DNA from: Leptolyngbya sp. PCC 7375
GTDB taxonomy: Bacteria; Cyanobacteriota; Cyanobacteriia; Phormidesmidales; Phormidesmidaceae
Direction: 5' to 3'
DNA: 64,000 nt
Assembly (NCBI RefSeq): GCF_000316115.1
Contig: NZ_JH993797.1
Location: 124,001-188,000 of the forward strand
Position 1 is the stretch's first letter. Every line of letters starts with the position of its first letter. Below, one piece after another: positions 38,001 to 46,900 of the stretch. The notes beneath the pieces are model-generated. The model ran no database searches. It had not been told where the DNA came from and was given only the letters and a program-made list of their open reading frames with translations. Both the position numbers and the translations under genes were made by a program.

Positions 38001-39467
38001 CCTAATCGCATTCGCAAGTGTCTCCAAAGGATGGCTGCCCGGACGCATCGAGATCACTCGCAGCGGTAACCCCCGCTGACGAAGTCGAGGCACCAGTCCA
38101 GCAAATATTACAGAAGATTTGCCACTGCCAGAGGACCCTACTAAGGCAATTAGCGACTCTGTTTGAGCGGCTACTCGCAAATTTTCAGCAACTCTCTCCC
38201 GACCAAAAAAGAGGTGAGCATCTTCTTCTCGAAAGGCAAACAGACCGCGATAGGGGCAAGGTGCAATACCCCCGAGCTGCAGCCAGGTCGGCGGTTCTAC
38301 GGCCAGATTTTGACAGATGACCGGCAGCCAAGAAGCCCCTGGAAACTCATCTTCTAGCCCCTGCAGCTGGAGGCGCGCCTGCTGGATTGCCAGATAGAGC
38401 GGCAGCTGGTCGTGCGCAAAGGCCCGCAGAAACTGACGAAAAAACACCTGCGCCACGCGGTTTGGCACGGGTTCGCGCATGACCACCACGGTCGGAATAT
38501 GCAGCCGTGCCAGCGCCTGAGCCAGCCCCAAGCCATCGCAGGAGTTAAAGATGGCCAGCTGTAGCCCGTTTTCAATCGCCGCTTTGAGGGCTTCTTCAAG
38601 CTGAGGAACGGTGAGGCTGTTGTGGTTGGTGTCCTCGTTGATATAGATTCGGCCTGTCTGCCCTTGGGTCTGACTATGCCCGGCAAAAAACAAGATATCC
38701 CACCCCTCAGGCTGCCACAGCTGAGCGTTGAAAACCTGGCGCGAAGGGTTGACTAAAAATTTCACCTCGGCATTTTGTAGCTCCTGAAGCAGATGAGTCT
38801 CTGCGTCTAGGTCTATGCCGCGACTGTCACCCAGCACCGCCAGTATCCTGACCTGCCGGTTGGGGGCGGCGGTGGGTAGCCCGGTTCGGCGCTGGTATTC
38901 GGGCTGACTGAGCGCCATTTCGGCACTGGGATAGTCTTGAAAAAAGTGCCAGCAGTGCCAGGGCAGATGCTTTAGCCAGGTATCTTCGGTTTCGATGATG
39001 ACGCGAATCAGGTCGGATGCATCTAGCCGCGATCGCAGTCGGTATTCGACTGAGAGAAATCCGTCTGACTTGAGCCAGGTATTGAGGCCGTGCTGTAGCT
39101 GCTGACACAGTTCGTCGAAGTCGATCTGGCAAACGTGGGTGATGCCCACGTCGTCGATCTCTAACTGGGGGGACACTGCGTCGGTATTGAGAGGCGTCCC
39201 TGACCCGGCGGCAGAGACCGCCGGGACGGCTGAGGCCAGAATCGGACGGGGATGTCTGAAGGGAACGCGATCGCAAAGGCTGCGATAGAGCAGCTGCCAG
39301 TGTTGATACAGCTCTATCAGCTCGGGGGCAGCAGGCAGCGCACCGATAAATTGTTCGGGCAGGGGGATACCCGCCGTCCACAGCTGCACGGTAACCCTGG
39401 AAAAGCCCTGATGCAGATTACCGTTGCCCAGGTTAATAATGACTGACTTGTTCATTGACTGGTTCAT
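35094..39467 (-). CDS. CHAT protease - nSTAND1 ATPase - WD40 fusion (1457 aa), C-terminus cut short
   Basis: Domain order: an N-terminal beta-rich region (1-200); a CHAT caspase-like domain with catalytic H264 (FFAGHSQ) and C310 (FNSCDGLG); an nSTAND1 ATPase with Walker A VGSSGSGKSS near 441-450 and Walker B LVLIIDQFEELYTL; a membrane helix (LTGGLLLASMLAGTAFY, around 835); and WD40 repeats from about 935 to the end. Sensor, switch and protease are thus in one chain, as in cyanobacterial conflict systems. The frame stops inside the last WD40 strand at TTVIL, where a TGA replaces the expected Trp codon. Reading on gives the usual family tail to 34977. It is the last gene of an operon with DUF1822 and an HTH/sigma-like gene. 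Confidence 0.92.
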   Translation of the reverse strand: MNQSMNKSVIINLGNGNLHQGFSRVTVQLWTAGIPLPEQFIGALPAAPELIELYQHWQLLYRSLCDRVPFRHPRPILASAVPAVSAAGSGTPLNTDAVSPQLEIDDVGITHVCQIDFDELCQQLQHGLNTWLKSDGFLSVEYRLRSRLDASDLIRVIIETEDTWLKHLPWHCWHFFQDYPSAEMALSQPEYQRRTGLPTAAPNRQVRILAVLGDSRGIDLDAETHLLQELQNAEVKFLVNPSRQVFNAQLWQPEGWDILFFAGHSQTQGQTGRIYINEDTNHNSLTVPQLEEALKAAIENGLQLAIFNSCDGLGLAQALARLHIPTVVVMREPVPNRVAQVFFRQFLRAFAHDQLPLYLAIQQARLQLQGLEDEFPGASWLPVICQNLAVEPPTWLQLGGIAPCPYRGLFAFREEDAHLFFGRERVAENLRVAAQTESLIALVGSSGSGKSSVIFAGLVPRLRQRGLPLRVISMRPGSHPLETLANAIRVSAEQNQDLLSETDFVTALRQDTQALSKALQTVFRASTDRLVLIIDQFEELYTLSPVAEQQPFLNGLLQAVKSVPALKLILALRADFYGHALSYRPFSEALQGAVYNLGPMSRSELRAAIETPAAHSGIRLEAGLSTRIVDDVWDQAGGLPLLEFALTQLWSNQRNGLMTCQGYADIGGVEVALANHAEAIYARLSREDKLRSQRIFMQLVHLGEDQEPTRQIATRDELKTDWDLIVHLASSRLVVTSYNSSTAKETAEIVHETLLKSWKRLAHWISIDGDFRRWQQQLRTARWQWEQDPDNDHLLLRWKPLADAEYWYLQRRSDLSPGDIRFVEQSLEARNDDLKRQKRRRQLTLVGLTGGLLLASMLAGTAFYQWRQAHIREIEATSQSSVALFATNQKLEALVEAIRAYRGLQLPFRANLSTQASVNLALKQAAYGLAEYNRLSAHTDGVKGVAFSPDSQIIASIPETDEIMLWNSNGILRTTLTGHSAGINSVSFSPDGQMIATASNDNTIKLWHLDGTLLKTIQGHRAEVTDVSFSPDGQMIATASNDNTIKLWSLDGTLLKTIQGHSAAVTGLAFRPDGQMIATASSDNTTKLWSLDGTLLKTIQGHSAAVTGLAFRPDGQMIATASADNTIKLWNLDGSLKNTFTGHSSEVTDVAFSPDGKTLASASADKTIKLWRDNGTLLATFEGHGDIVWEIAFSPDGQTLASASWDSTVRLWRYTNPLLTVLSGHDDGITSVSFSPDGQTTASASDDKTIKLWTLDGTLLKTMTGHRSRVYKAAFSPDGQTLASASDDQTIKLWNRQGDLIKTFTGHQGTVFKAMFSPDGQTIISVSNDQTIKLWNLDGSLRKTIEGHSRSVSGGDVSPDGQMIASASNDKTIKLWHFDGSLQKTIKASDAQIEDLAFSPDGQMIASASADDTIRLWSLEGRLLKTLKRHEGAIWGITYSPDGQRIASTSADTTVIL
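36102..36332 (-). repeat. Near-identical 123-bp WD40-coding repeats
   Basis: Bases 36102-36209 are identical to 36225-36332, a period of 123 bp (41 residues, one WD40 blade). The neighbouring blades to about 36540 are also highly similar. This points to recent duplication of blades inside the CHAT-STAND-WD40 gene. Confidence 0.85.
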
Positions 39468-39545
39468 CGGTGAGGGTCCTGTTGATAGCGGGTGACTGAA
39501 CGCGTCAAGGGTGAGCTAAGGAGGTTCCCAGCCAAAGGCAATTCT

Positions 39546-40589
39546 TTAAAGTTCAAACATTTCGCAAAGACAGGCGGTATCGAGACACACCGTTAGGCTG
39601 AACCGGCTGCCGGGCAGGCCTTTAAACGGTTTGAGCTGGATGTAGTTATCTCGGGCCCTCGCCTGGACCGTCTGGAGCGTCTCGTCAGTCTGAGACAGCA
39701 GCGTCAGCGTAATTTGGGGCGGCAGATACTGATCGCCTCTAGCCGGATGCAGCCGTACCTGCACCGACCGTTTCTCGGCCTCGACGTCTGCCACTGTCAC
39801 CAGCAGTACCACCGCCTGCCCCTGTAAATCTAGCCCCAGATCGATCAGCTTGCCGCGCTTGACCCGATTTTCTTGATGCCGGATGCCCCAAGCTAGCGCC
39901 GCCGCCGAGCCAAACAGTGCCTCGACGGTCTGCCAACCGGCTGTCACCTGGCCCTGTATCCACTGGCCTAGCAAAGTGGAAGCCTGAGCGATCGCAGGGG
40001 TCGTAGACAAGGACAATGCCGCCTCAGCTGTCAGCAGCGGGATTGTCGCCGGGGTTAAAAAATCGCTGTAGAACAACAAATGATTGGGTTCGAGATCAAA
40101 ACTCGACAGCGGCACGACGTAGTTGCTACCAGGTGCAACCGAGGCGGTTTGGCAGAGAGACGTCATCAAACGGTCATTGCCTATAAACCCACGAACAATC
40201 AGCCGCCGCTGCTCTTCTGAAATTTCCAGCAGCACGTAGAAATGGGCAACCCGGTCCGGCTGCTGTACAGCCGCTGCTGGCACCTCTGCCTGCTCATCTA
40301 AACAGTGTTCTTTAACAATCAGGTTGAGCCTGAAGCCGTTGAGCCTGGCTGCATAAATCACTGCCTGATGATAATGGCACTGGCTAGTTTCCAGGCAATA
40401 GTTCCGTTGCTGTAGCCACTGCTCAAACCCCAGTAGCGCTAGCGTATTAAGGTGGTGCTGCCACTCTTCTGATTCATTAGCTGAGGGGGCGTGACTCGAT
40501 AGGCGCTGATCGCCCGGATCGATATCCAGCCAGAGGGCCTCGGGCGGCCTGAGCCCTGACTCGGACGGCAGCGCGGACGGGCTAAACAT
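39546..40589 (-). CDS. DUF1822-family protein
   Basis: 347 residues of a cyanobacteria-specific family without known activity. Typical features are the N-terminal LALLGFEQWLQQRNY helix, the YVLLEISEEQRRLIVRGFI strand-turn-strand in the middle, and a C-terminal beta-rich half with RLHPARGDQYLPPQITLTLL and DNYIQLKPFKGLPGSRF. No signal peptide or membrane helix is seen. It overlaps the upstream HTH/sigma-like gene by eight bases and precedes the CHAT-STAND-WD40 gene. This three-gene order is recurrent in cyanobacteria and suggests an adaptor or regulatory partner of the CHAT protein. The protein tail seems able to bind ligands or partners, but that is a guess. Confidence 0.85.
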   Translation of the reverse strand: MFSPSALPSESGLRPPEALWLDIDPGDQRLSSHAPSANESEEWQHHLNTLALLGFEQWLQQRNYCLETSQCHYHQAVIYAARLNGFRLNLIVKEHCLDEQAEVPAAAVQQPDRVAHFYVLLEISEEQRRLIVRGFIGNDRLMTSLCQTASVAPGSNYVVPLSSFDLEPNHLLFYSDFLTPATIPLLTAEAALSLSTTPAIAQASTLLGQWIQGQVTAGWQTVEALFGSAAALAWGIRHQENRVKRGKLIDLGLDLQGQAVVLLVTVADVEAEKRSVQVRLHPARGDQYLPPQITLTLLSQTDETLQTVQARARDNYIQLKPFKGLPGSRFSLTVCLDTACLCEMFEL

Positions 40590-42060
40590 GGGTTACTCCT
40601 TGAAGGGTCTGGGTGTGCCTGTTTAAATAGGCGCAAAGCTGTTGAGCATATACGCTCGTCAGCTGGCGATTTTTGCCCGCTCGAATCTCGTCAAAGGCAG
40701 CCTGAAAAATATCGGCATCCGCCAGCGCCTCGATTTGTGCTGCTAGATTTTTCAGATAGTCTGGCTGAGGGGGCAGTGAGGTCAAACCGTGGGCTTGAGC
40801 TTGCTTGAGCATATTGTCAAGCACCTGGCGAATCGTCAGGGCCCGCACCGTACTCAGCAGCTCGCCCGGATTTAAGAGGCGTCTGGCCTGAGCCCAGCCC
40901 GAGAGACTCAGGACAGCGCTGATCTGCTTAAGTGAGAGATGCTCGTGGTAATAAAGGCTCAGCCCTGGCAAAAAACGATCTGCTAAAGCGGCGTAGCCTT
41001 TACTCTGGCTGAGAAACTCAAGGCGATCGCCCACTGCCTGTTGAATGGCCTCTGCTAGTGCCCGGTGCAGCTGCCCATAGAAAAAGGTCAGCAGCGCTTG
41101 TTGCTCCGAGTGTTCGGCGGCGCAATCTCCCCCAGCGGCGGACGGCAGATCGGCGCGCAGCCCATAGCGATCCGTTTCTAGATCGGTGAGTTCTAACGGT
41201 TCTCGACAGCGCCAGAGATCGTACTGCCTGAACTGTAGGGCTACCTGCTGCAGATCTGCCAGCAGCGTCGGCAATTGGGCAGCAATACCTCGCGCCTTCA
41301 GGTGAGTCACCATCTCTTGCAGCTGCGCTACAGTGGGATCAAGGCAGCGCCTCGATCCCTGACGCTGCTGGCGTCTGTCGCGGCGGTACACCGCATGGAA
41401 CACTTGAACCAGATGGCGATCGCGCGGCGAGAGCCGGTCTATCTGGGTGGGTCTGGCTCGATTAAGCAGCGCCCAGTCACTCAGTGGCTTAAAGCCATAT
41501 TCAGCGATAAACTGCTTCAGGGCCGAATTTTGTTTGGTTTGCAAATAGGCCCAGCTATCCAGGCTCATACTAGCAGCATCGTGAGGCCGGAAGGTTTGCA
41601 AAACCTGCACAGAAAAAACTTTGTAGGCAGTGGGGTGAGCATCGCCATCAGGCGTGAGCACTAGCTGGGTTTTGCGATCGCGATCTAAGACAATTAGCTT
41701 TTTACCGTCATCATTCAGCACAAAGGGCAGCAGATCGCGATAGGTAAAACTCTCGCCCCCGAACAAACTATCCAGCTGTCGACAAGCATTGAGAATCGGT
41801 TCTGAGACGTAGCAGCGCAAGCACAGCCCTGCCAGTGCCCGATCGCTATGCGCCTCTGCCGACTCAAACCAGCAAAACAAAGCCGCAAGGGCAGCCCCGG
41901 TTACGGCAGGCGAGCGCAGTGTTTTGCCGCAATCATCGCGCTGCTGGGCTTGCCAAAACTGTTCTGCAGAGGCAATATAACGCTGCCTAAACCCAGCGCC
42001 AGCACCAGCTGGATCAATGCACCATAGCGTCCAGTATCTCGATAGTGCCCCTGCCATCAT
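40582..42060 (-). CDS. HTH / sigma-factor-like protein preceding DUF1822
   Basis: 492 residues, mostly helical. Near 385-430 it has a helix-turn-helix-like stretch (HLSLKQISAVLSLSGWAQA, then RRLLNPGELLSTVR) resembling sigma-70 region 4-type segments found in the proteins that sit upstream of DUF1822/CHAT genes. The middle part (DRLSPRDRHLVQVFHAVYR) also recalls sigma-like architecture. It overlaps DUF1822 and starts 283 bp from a divergent STAND gene, with direct repeats in between to which it might bind. A role as dedicated regulator of the operon is inferred. The sigma relationship is tentative. Confidence 0.6.
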   Translation of the reverse strand: MMAGALSRYWTLWCIDPAGAGAGFRQRYIASAEQFWQAQQRDDCGKTLRSPAVTGAALAALFCWFESAEAHSDRALAGLCLRCYVSEPILNACRQLDSLFGGESFTYRDLLPFVLNDDGKKLIVLDRDRKTQLVLTPDGDAHPTAYKVFSVQVLQTFRPHDAASMSLDSWAYLQTKQNSALKQFIAEYGFKPLSDWALLNRARPTQIDRLSPRDRHLVQVFHAVYRRDRRQQRQGSRRCLDPTVAQLQEMVTHLKARGIAAQLPTLLADLQQVALQFRQYDLWRCREPLELTDLETDRYGLRADLPSAAGGDCAAEHSEQQALLTFFYGQLHRALAEAIQQAVGDRLEFLSQSKGYAALADRFLPGLSLYYHEHLSLKQISAVLSLSGWAQARRLLNPGELLSTVRALTIRQVLDNMLKQAQAHGLTSLPPQPDYLKNLAAQIEALADADIFQAAFDEIRAGKNRQLTSVYAQQLCAYLNRHTQTLQGVTHV

Positions 42061-42103
42061 TCTCCCAAGCGATCAATTGATCTAGCGGTCATGATTTAGC
42101 GGT

Positions 42104-42172
42104 CAGCTCTTGCAATAAAACCGGCCAGTTCTTGCAATCAGACAGTTGTTGCAATCAGGCAGTTCTTGCAAT
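42104..42172. promoter_or_regulatory. Direct repeats (iteron-like) in a divergent promoter
   Basis: CAG(T/C)T(C/G)TTGCAAT occurs at 42104, 42126, 42143 and 42160. The last three are spaced exactly 17 bp apart and share CAG or AAG after the core. Just upstream TAGCGGTCA is found twice (42084 and 42097). The block lies between the start of the minus-strand sigma-like/DUF1822/CHAT operon and the plus-strand STAND gene, the natural place for a shared operator. Confidence 0.65.
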
Positions 42173-42357
42173 AAGACATTTTATCGGTACTGTTTCAGCT
42201 TTCAGCTCGGACGAAACATTTTAATAAGATTCCAGCCAGTGGATGGTCAAGCTTAACTCCCCTCACCCCCTCGGTACTCAAGCGGCAACTGTATAAGTTA
42301 TCCAACCGTACATCTATTCCTCAACAGCGAGAGCCAGGAGGAGTGAAACACGCCCCC

Positions 42358-43866
42358 ATGTCCACAATGAAAGTATCTCAAGAAGGGCTCACACAGATTA
42401 AGCAGGCGATTGCCTTGAGAGGATGGAAAGTCTATGATGATCGCTGGCTACTGGCAGCCAGCAATATTCTAGAGCCTGACGGTTTCTGGCAGCCTGAGGG
42501 GCCTTACGCCTACGGCTGTAGCTCACAGACCTGGGAGCGCTTTTTGCGACGGATTGCCATTCGCGATCGTAGCTTCATGGCTTTCTGTCGAGCGCTCATG
42601 CTTGAACCTGAAGCAGTTTCTGAACCGTCCAATCGTTGCCAAACAGACTGGGGGAATGCACCAGATGCGGTCTCGGTGTATGGGCGAGAGTCGGTACTGA
42701 AGACGCTGGCAGGCTGGATATTTGAAGAACGCTGCCGCATAATTAGCCTCACAGGGATGGCTGGAGTTGGCAAAACTTGCTTGATGAGAGGAGCGCTCGA
42801 TCAAGCGGCTACCCCGTTTGCTTGCCGAGTTCGGGCTAAATTCGACTGTGTGATTTGGCGAAGGCTCGACGCTCTAACGCCCACAGCAATGTTGCACGAG
42901 CTGATCGCCACAATTGCCAAGCTTCAGGCAATCCCGCTGGCTGAGTGCGCGCTGCCTGACAGCTCAGAAGGACTCATTAGTCAGCTGTTACAACAGCTCC
43001 GTCAGTATCGTTGCTTACTGGTGCTAGACAACGCTGAATCGGTGATGGCCGCAGGCGATCGCGCAGGTTGCTATCGAGATGACTATGAAGCCTATACAGA
43101 CTGCTTTCGACGGCTAGGAGAAACTGCTCACCAGAGCTGCATTGTCCTCATAGGTCGCGAGCAGCTGCGAGATATTGAAAATTGCGTAGGACTGCAGCCG
43201 GTGCGATCGCACCGGCTAGAGGGCATCGACCCTATGGCCGGGCAAGCTATTTGTCAGAAGATTGCGCAGGCCCACAGTGCAACCATCCGAGGTTCAGACC
43301 AAGACTGGACAGCGTTAACCGCTATTTATCGAGGACATCCGCTGTCATTAGAAATCGCAACTCAACATATTTTGAGACGATTTGGCGGCGACCTTTCTCA
43401 GTTTTTAGCGCAAGACCTGCGAGTGTTTGGCAGAATTCGCGACATGCTAGATTGGCATTTTCAACGACTTTCCAAAACCGGACAAGAAGTTGTCTTCTGG
43501 CTCGCCTTCTATCGACAGACGCTCTCTATCGACGATCTAGAGTCAGAGATTTCCTCTCCTTTGGCTAAAAAACAGCTGCCCGAAACGCTAGATATGCTAG
43601 AGCGGCAGCTACCAATTGAGAAACGCGGCACGAGACTTTCCCTTCCCCCTGTTTTAGCTGACTACGCGATTGATCGCCTGAATCATCAGATCTACCGTGC
43701 CCTGAAGGCTGGAAAACTGCAGTCGTTTCACACCCGCGTCCTGAGCAAAGTATCGGTCGAAGATTTAGCAACTCAACCTGTTGCCAGTATTTATGCCGGT
43801 TCTACAGATGACATTCCCCAATCTGTGCGGCCCTGTTTTAGTACCCTCGAAAATGTTGCACTTTAG
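42358..43866 (+). CDS. NB-ARC-like STAND ATPase with N-terminal HTH-like domain
   Basis: 502 residues from the ATG at 42358; AGGAGGAG lies upstream and a GTG at 42343 is too close to it. Residues 1-85 form a small helical domain (QEGLTQIKQAIALRGWKV, then TWERFLRRIAIRDRSF) of the kind found at the N-terminus of STAND proteins linked to vWA-MoxR conflict systems. The P-loop is TGMAGVGKT (132-140), Walker B is CLLVLDNAE, and a winged-helix region follows. There is no WD40, TPR or effector domain after the ATPase, so it looks like a minimal or shortened switch. Its first 80 residues match the relic at 18932. It diverges from the CHAT operon across the direct repeats. Confidence 0.82.
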   Translation: MSTMKVSQEGLTQIKQAIALRGWKVYDDRWLLAASNILEPDGFWQPEGPYAYGCSSQTWERFLRRIAIRDRSFMAFCRALMLEPEAVSEPSNRCQTDWGNAPDAVSVYGRESVLKTLAGWIFEERCRIISLTGMAGVGKTCLMRGALDQAATPFACRVRAKFDCVIWRRLDALTPTAMLHELIATIAKLQAIPLAECALPDSSEGLISQLLQQLRQYRCLLVLDNAESVMAAGDRAGCYRDDYEAYTDCFRRLGETAHQSCIVLIGREQLRDIENCVGLQPVRSHRLEGIDPMAGQAICQKIAQAHSATIRGSDQDWTALTAIYRGHPLSLEIATQHILRRFGGDLSQFLAQDLRVFGRIRDMLDWHFQRLSKTGQEVVFWLAFYRQTLSIDDLESEISSPLAKKQLPETLDMLERQLPIEKRGTRLSLPPVLADYAIDRLNHQIYRALKAGKLQSFHTRVLSKVSVEDLATQPVASIYAGSTDDIPQSVRPCFSTLENVAL

Positions 43867-43999
43867 CGATTGCAAAATAAAGCGCCCTAATTCAGCCTCA
43901 GCTGCGTCTGACTCCTCCTCAAATCCTCCTGAGATAGAGAGTCAGGCAGCCAGCCCCAGATCTTATCCAGCCTTTTGTCGTTTTCACGTAGTTATTGCC

Positions 44000-46900
44000 T
44001 TATGGGCTTAACAACTTTTGGATTGACAGAATTAATTGCTTGAGCTTGACCGGCTTACTCAGATACGTGTTAGCACCAGCCTCTAAACAGCGCTCTCGAT
44101 CTCCTTTCATGGCAAGCGCTGTCAGCGCAATGATAGGTATTTCAGCCAGAGCAGGCAATTGACGAATATGTTGGATAGCCACCAACCCATCCATGCCAGG
44201 CAGATGAATGTCCATGAGGATAATATTTGGCGATTCAGCCTGAGCCACCTCAATGGCAGCTTGACCATCTTTAACTACTTGAATGCGATAACCTTTGGCT
44301 CGCAAATAACTAGATAGAGTGACGATATTGGCATCATTATCTTCCACTAGTAGGATGAGGGGCGCTACAGTGGATTGCTCAATCTCAAAAGTCGCTGAAT
44401 TAGATTCCAGCATAGCTTTGGATGTGAGATTACTAAGCTCAGAGATAATATAAGGCAGTTCTATGACAAAGCAGCTACCCACACCAACCTCGCTGGTGAC
44501 GGCTATCTGCCCTCCATGGAGTTCAGTAATCTGTTTTACCAGCACTAAACCCAGGCCGGTCCCTTCGTATTGTCGATTGAGAGCACTGTCAATCTGGACA
44601 AAGGGTTGAAACAGTTTTTTCAGGTCGTCTGGGGCAATGCCAATGCCCGTATCGCTCACGGCAAAACGCACGTAGTTTTGATTACGGGGCTTGTCTTGTA
44701 GTAAAGGGACTACTTCGAGAGTGATGTGTCCTTCCTCTGGCGTGAATTTTACGGCATTGTTCAACAGATTGATCAAAATCTGACGAATCCGCCGTTCATC
44801 AACCACAATATCTGGCAAGTTTGAAGGAACTTTCTGGTGAAGCTGGATGTGTTTTTTTAAGGCTTGTTCTCTCACAAAGGCCAAACTAGATTTGCAGAGG
44901 TGTGTCACCGCAACCGGAGAATAGTCTAGATCAACCAACCCTGACTCAACCTTGGCCAAATCGAGAATGTCATTGATCATTTCCAGCAGGTGTACCCCAC
45001 TCCGTTCAATGGTTTGTAGAGCTTTCAGTTGTTGTATATTAATCTGACCGAGCACCTTATCTTGTAGCCCTTCGGTCATCCCCAAAATCGCATTTAGTGG
45101 TGTGCGCAGTTCGTGGCTCATATTGGACAAGAAAGTACTCTTGGTCCGATTTGCCTTCTCTGCTCTGATACGCGCAGCCTCTGCTTCGTCACGGGCTATC
45201 AGCAAATCTTGCGTCTGTTCTTCGACCAGTGCCTTCAGTTTACCCCGCTGCTGTCTGAGACGTGCTGTCCGTATCTGTAGAATTTCCCAGAAGACAATAA
45301 ACACGACTAGTCCGTACAGTAGATAGGCCCATGACCGCTGATACCAGGGAAAATCGATGGTAAAGGAGAACACTTCACTGTCCCTCTGAAGACCATAAAT
45401 ATTGAGGGCTTTGACTTGGAAACGATAGTTTCCCGGCGGTAGATTAGTATATTCACGGCTAGTCCGCTTTTGCCATGGGGACCACCCGCTATCAAAGCCC
45501 TCTAATCGGGTCTGATAGCGGGTGTATTGTTCATACCCTGGAAAGGGTGCAGCATAGACAAACTGAAAGTTGTTCTCGATATGTGTGAAAAGTTGATTGT
45601 TGTTCAGTAAGGGACCGTCTCCTCCATACAACAGAGTGTCACCTTGATGCACTTCGCGTATCAGTGTCTTAAAGTCAAAGGATGGCACTGATTGGATACT
45701 ACGGTCATATCGGATGAGCCCCTCATACGTACTAAACCAGACTAGATTATCCTCCGCATCTGGCTGGATATGAAGTATCTTCTTATCTGCCAAGGGCTGA
45801 AATAGCGTCTTCTCTATTTGGTAAGTACCATCTGGTTGTGGTATGGCCAGACGTAAGTGTCTTTTCCCTTTGGACATTACCCAGAACCGTCCCTCCAGAT
45901 CTGGAACGATGTATGCAGCGTCCTCACCAAAGCGCAGGTCACGTTGAAACTGTTGTGCCGTCTCATCCCAAACGAAAATGCCATGGTCAGAGGTAGACAC
46001 CAGTTGGCCGTTTACAAAACTCACCCAGAACGAAGTATCGCTCGATAATCCAGGCGCGATTTCAAATTTATCGACCACTGGTGATTCAAGGCTCGGCCAC
46101 TCCGGAAAGCTAAGGCGATAAACTACGGGTTCATCCGTGCTCAGCCACAGGCGATGCTGCTCATCTTCGACTATATTTTGCACAAATTTATCAAACCCTT
46201 TTATCCTGCCTGCAGCTTGCCAAAGACTGCCATTGTCTCGGCGTAGCAATTCAATACCATTTGAGGCCGCCGCAAACACTAGGTTTTCATCACGGGCATC
46301 TGGATGCAGGAACTGGATATCAGAACTCCCTGTTGCTCTTTTTAGTATTGGTACAGCCTGACCGTCTTGAAGCTGGTAAATTCCGATATAGCCAGCTAGA
46401 AAAAGTTGGCCGTTGATCTCACGCAGATGATAAACATCCTCTATCCCTTCGCTACCAGGCACCATTTGGAAAGTATGTTGTACCTTATCCCAATACACAA
46501 AACCAAGACCCTTGCCAATATATAAAGTGTCTTGAAATTCAATAGAAAGATTTGGGAATTGGCCTATTCCATGACTGTGATCATACCAAGTAAAGGGCGA
46601 AGAGGTTTCTATCCGATCAATGATATTTCCGAGTAGTCCAAATAACGCCCACAGGGTACCGTGCGAATCCAGATAGAACGTCTCTACGCTATCACCCGTC
46701 AATCCCGTACGATGGTCAAGCTGCTGTATCAACTTGCCCTGGCGATCGATGATAAATATGCCCTGCCCCAGAGTATTCAAGGCAAAATTCCCATCTGGCA
46801 AAACTGCCCCTGGCCATGAGAGGCTGGTCAGAATACCATCAAGCTCTGTGCTGAAGGGCTGAAAACGGGTGCCATCATACAAAAAAAATCTTTGCGAAGT

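Noticed and set aside
38827..39381. Long minus-strand frame overlapping the CHAT domain in another frame
   Set aside because: Arg/Pro-rich translation without family features; it is a shadow of the GC-rich CHAT-STAND-WD40 coding sequence.
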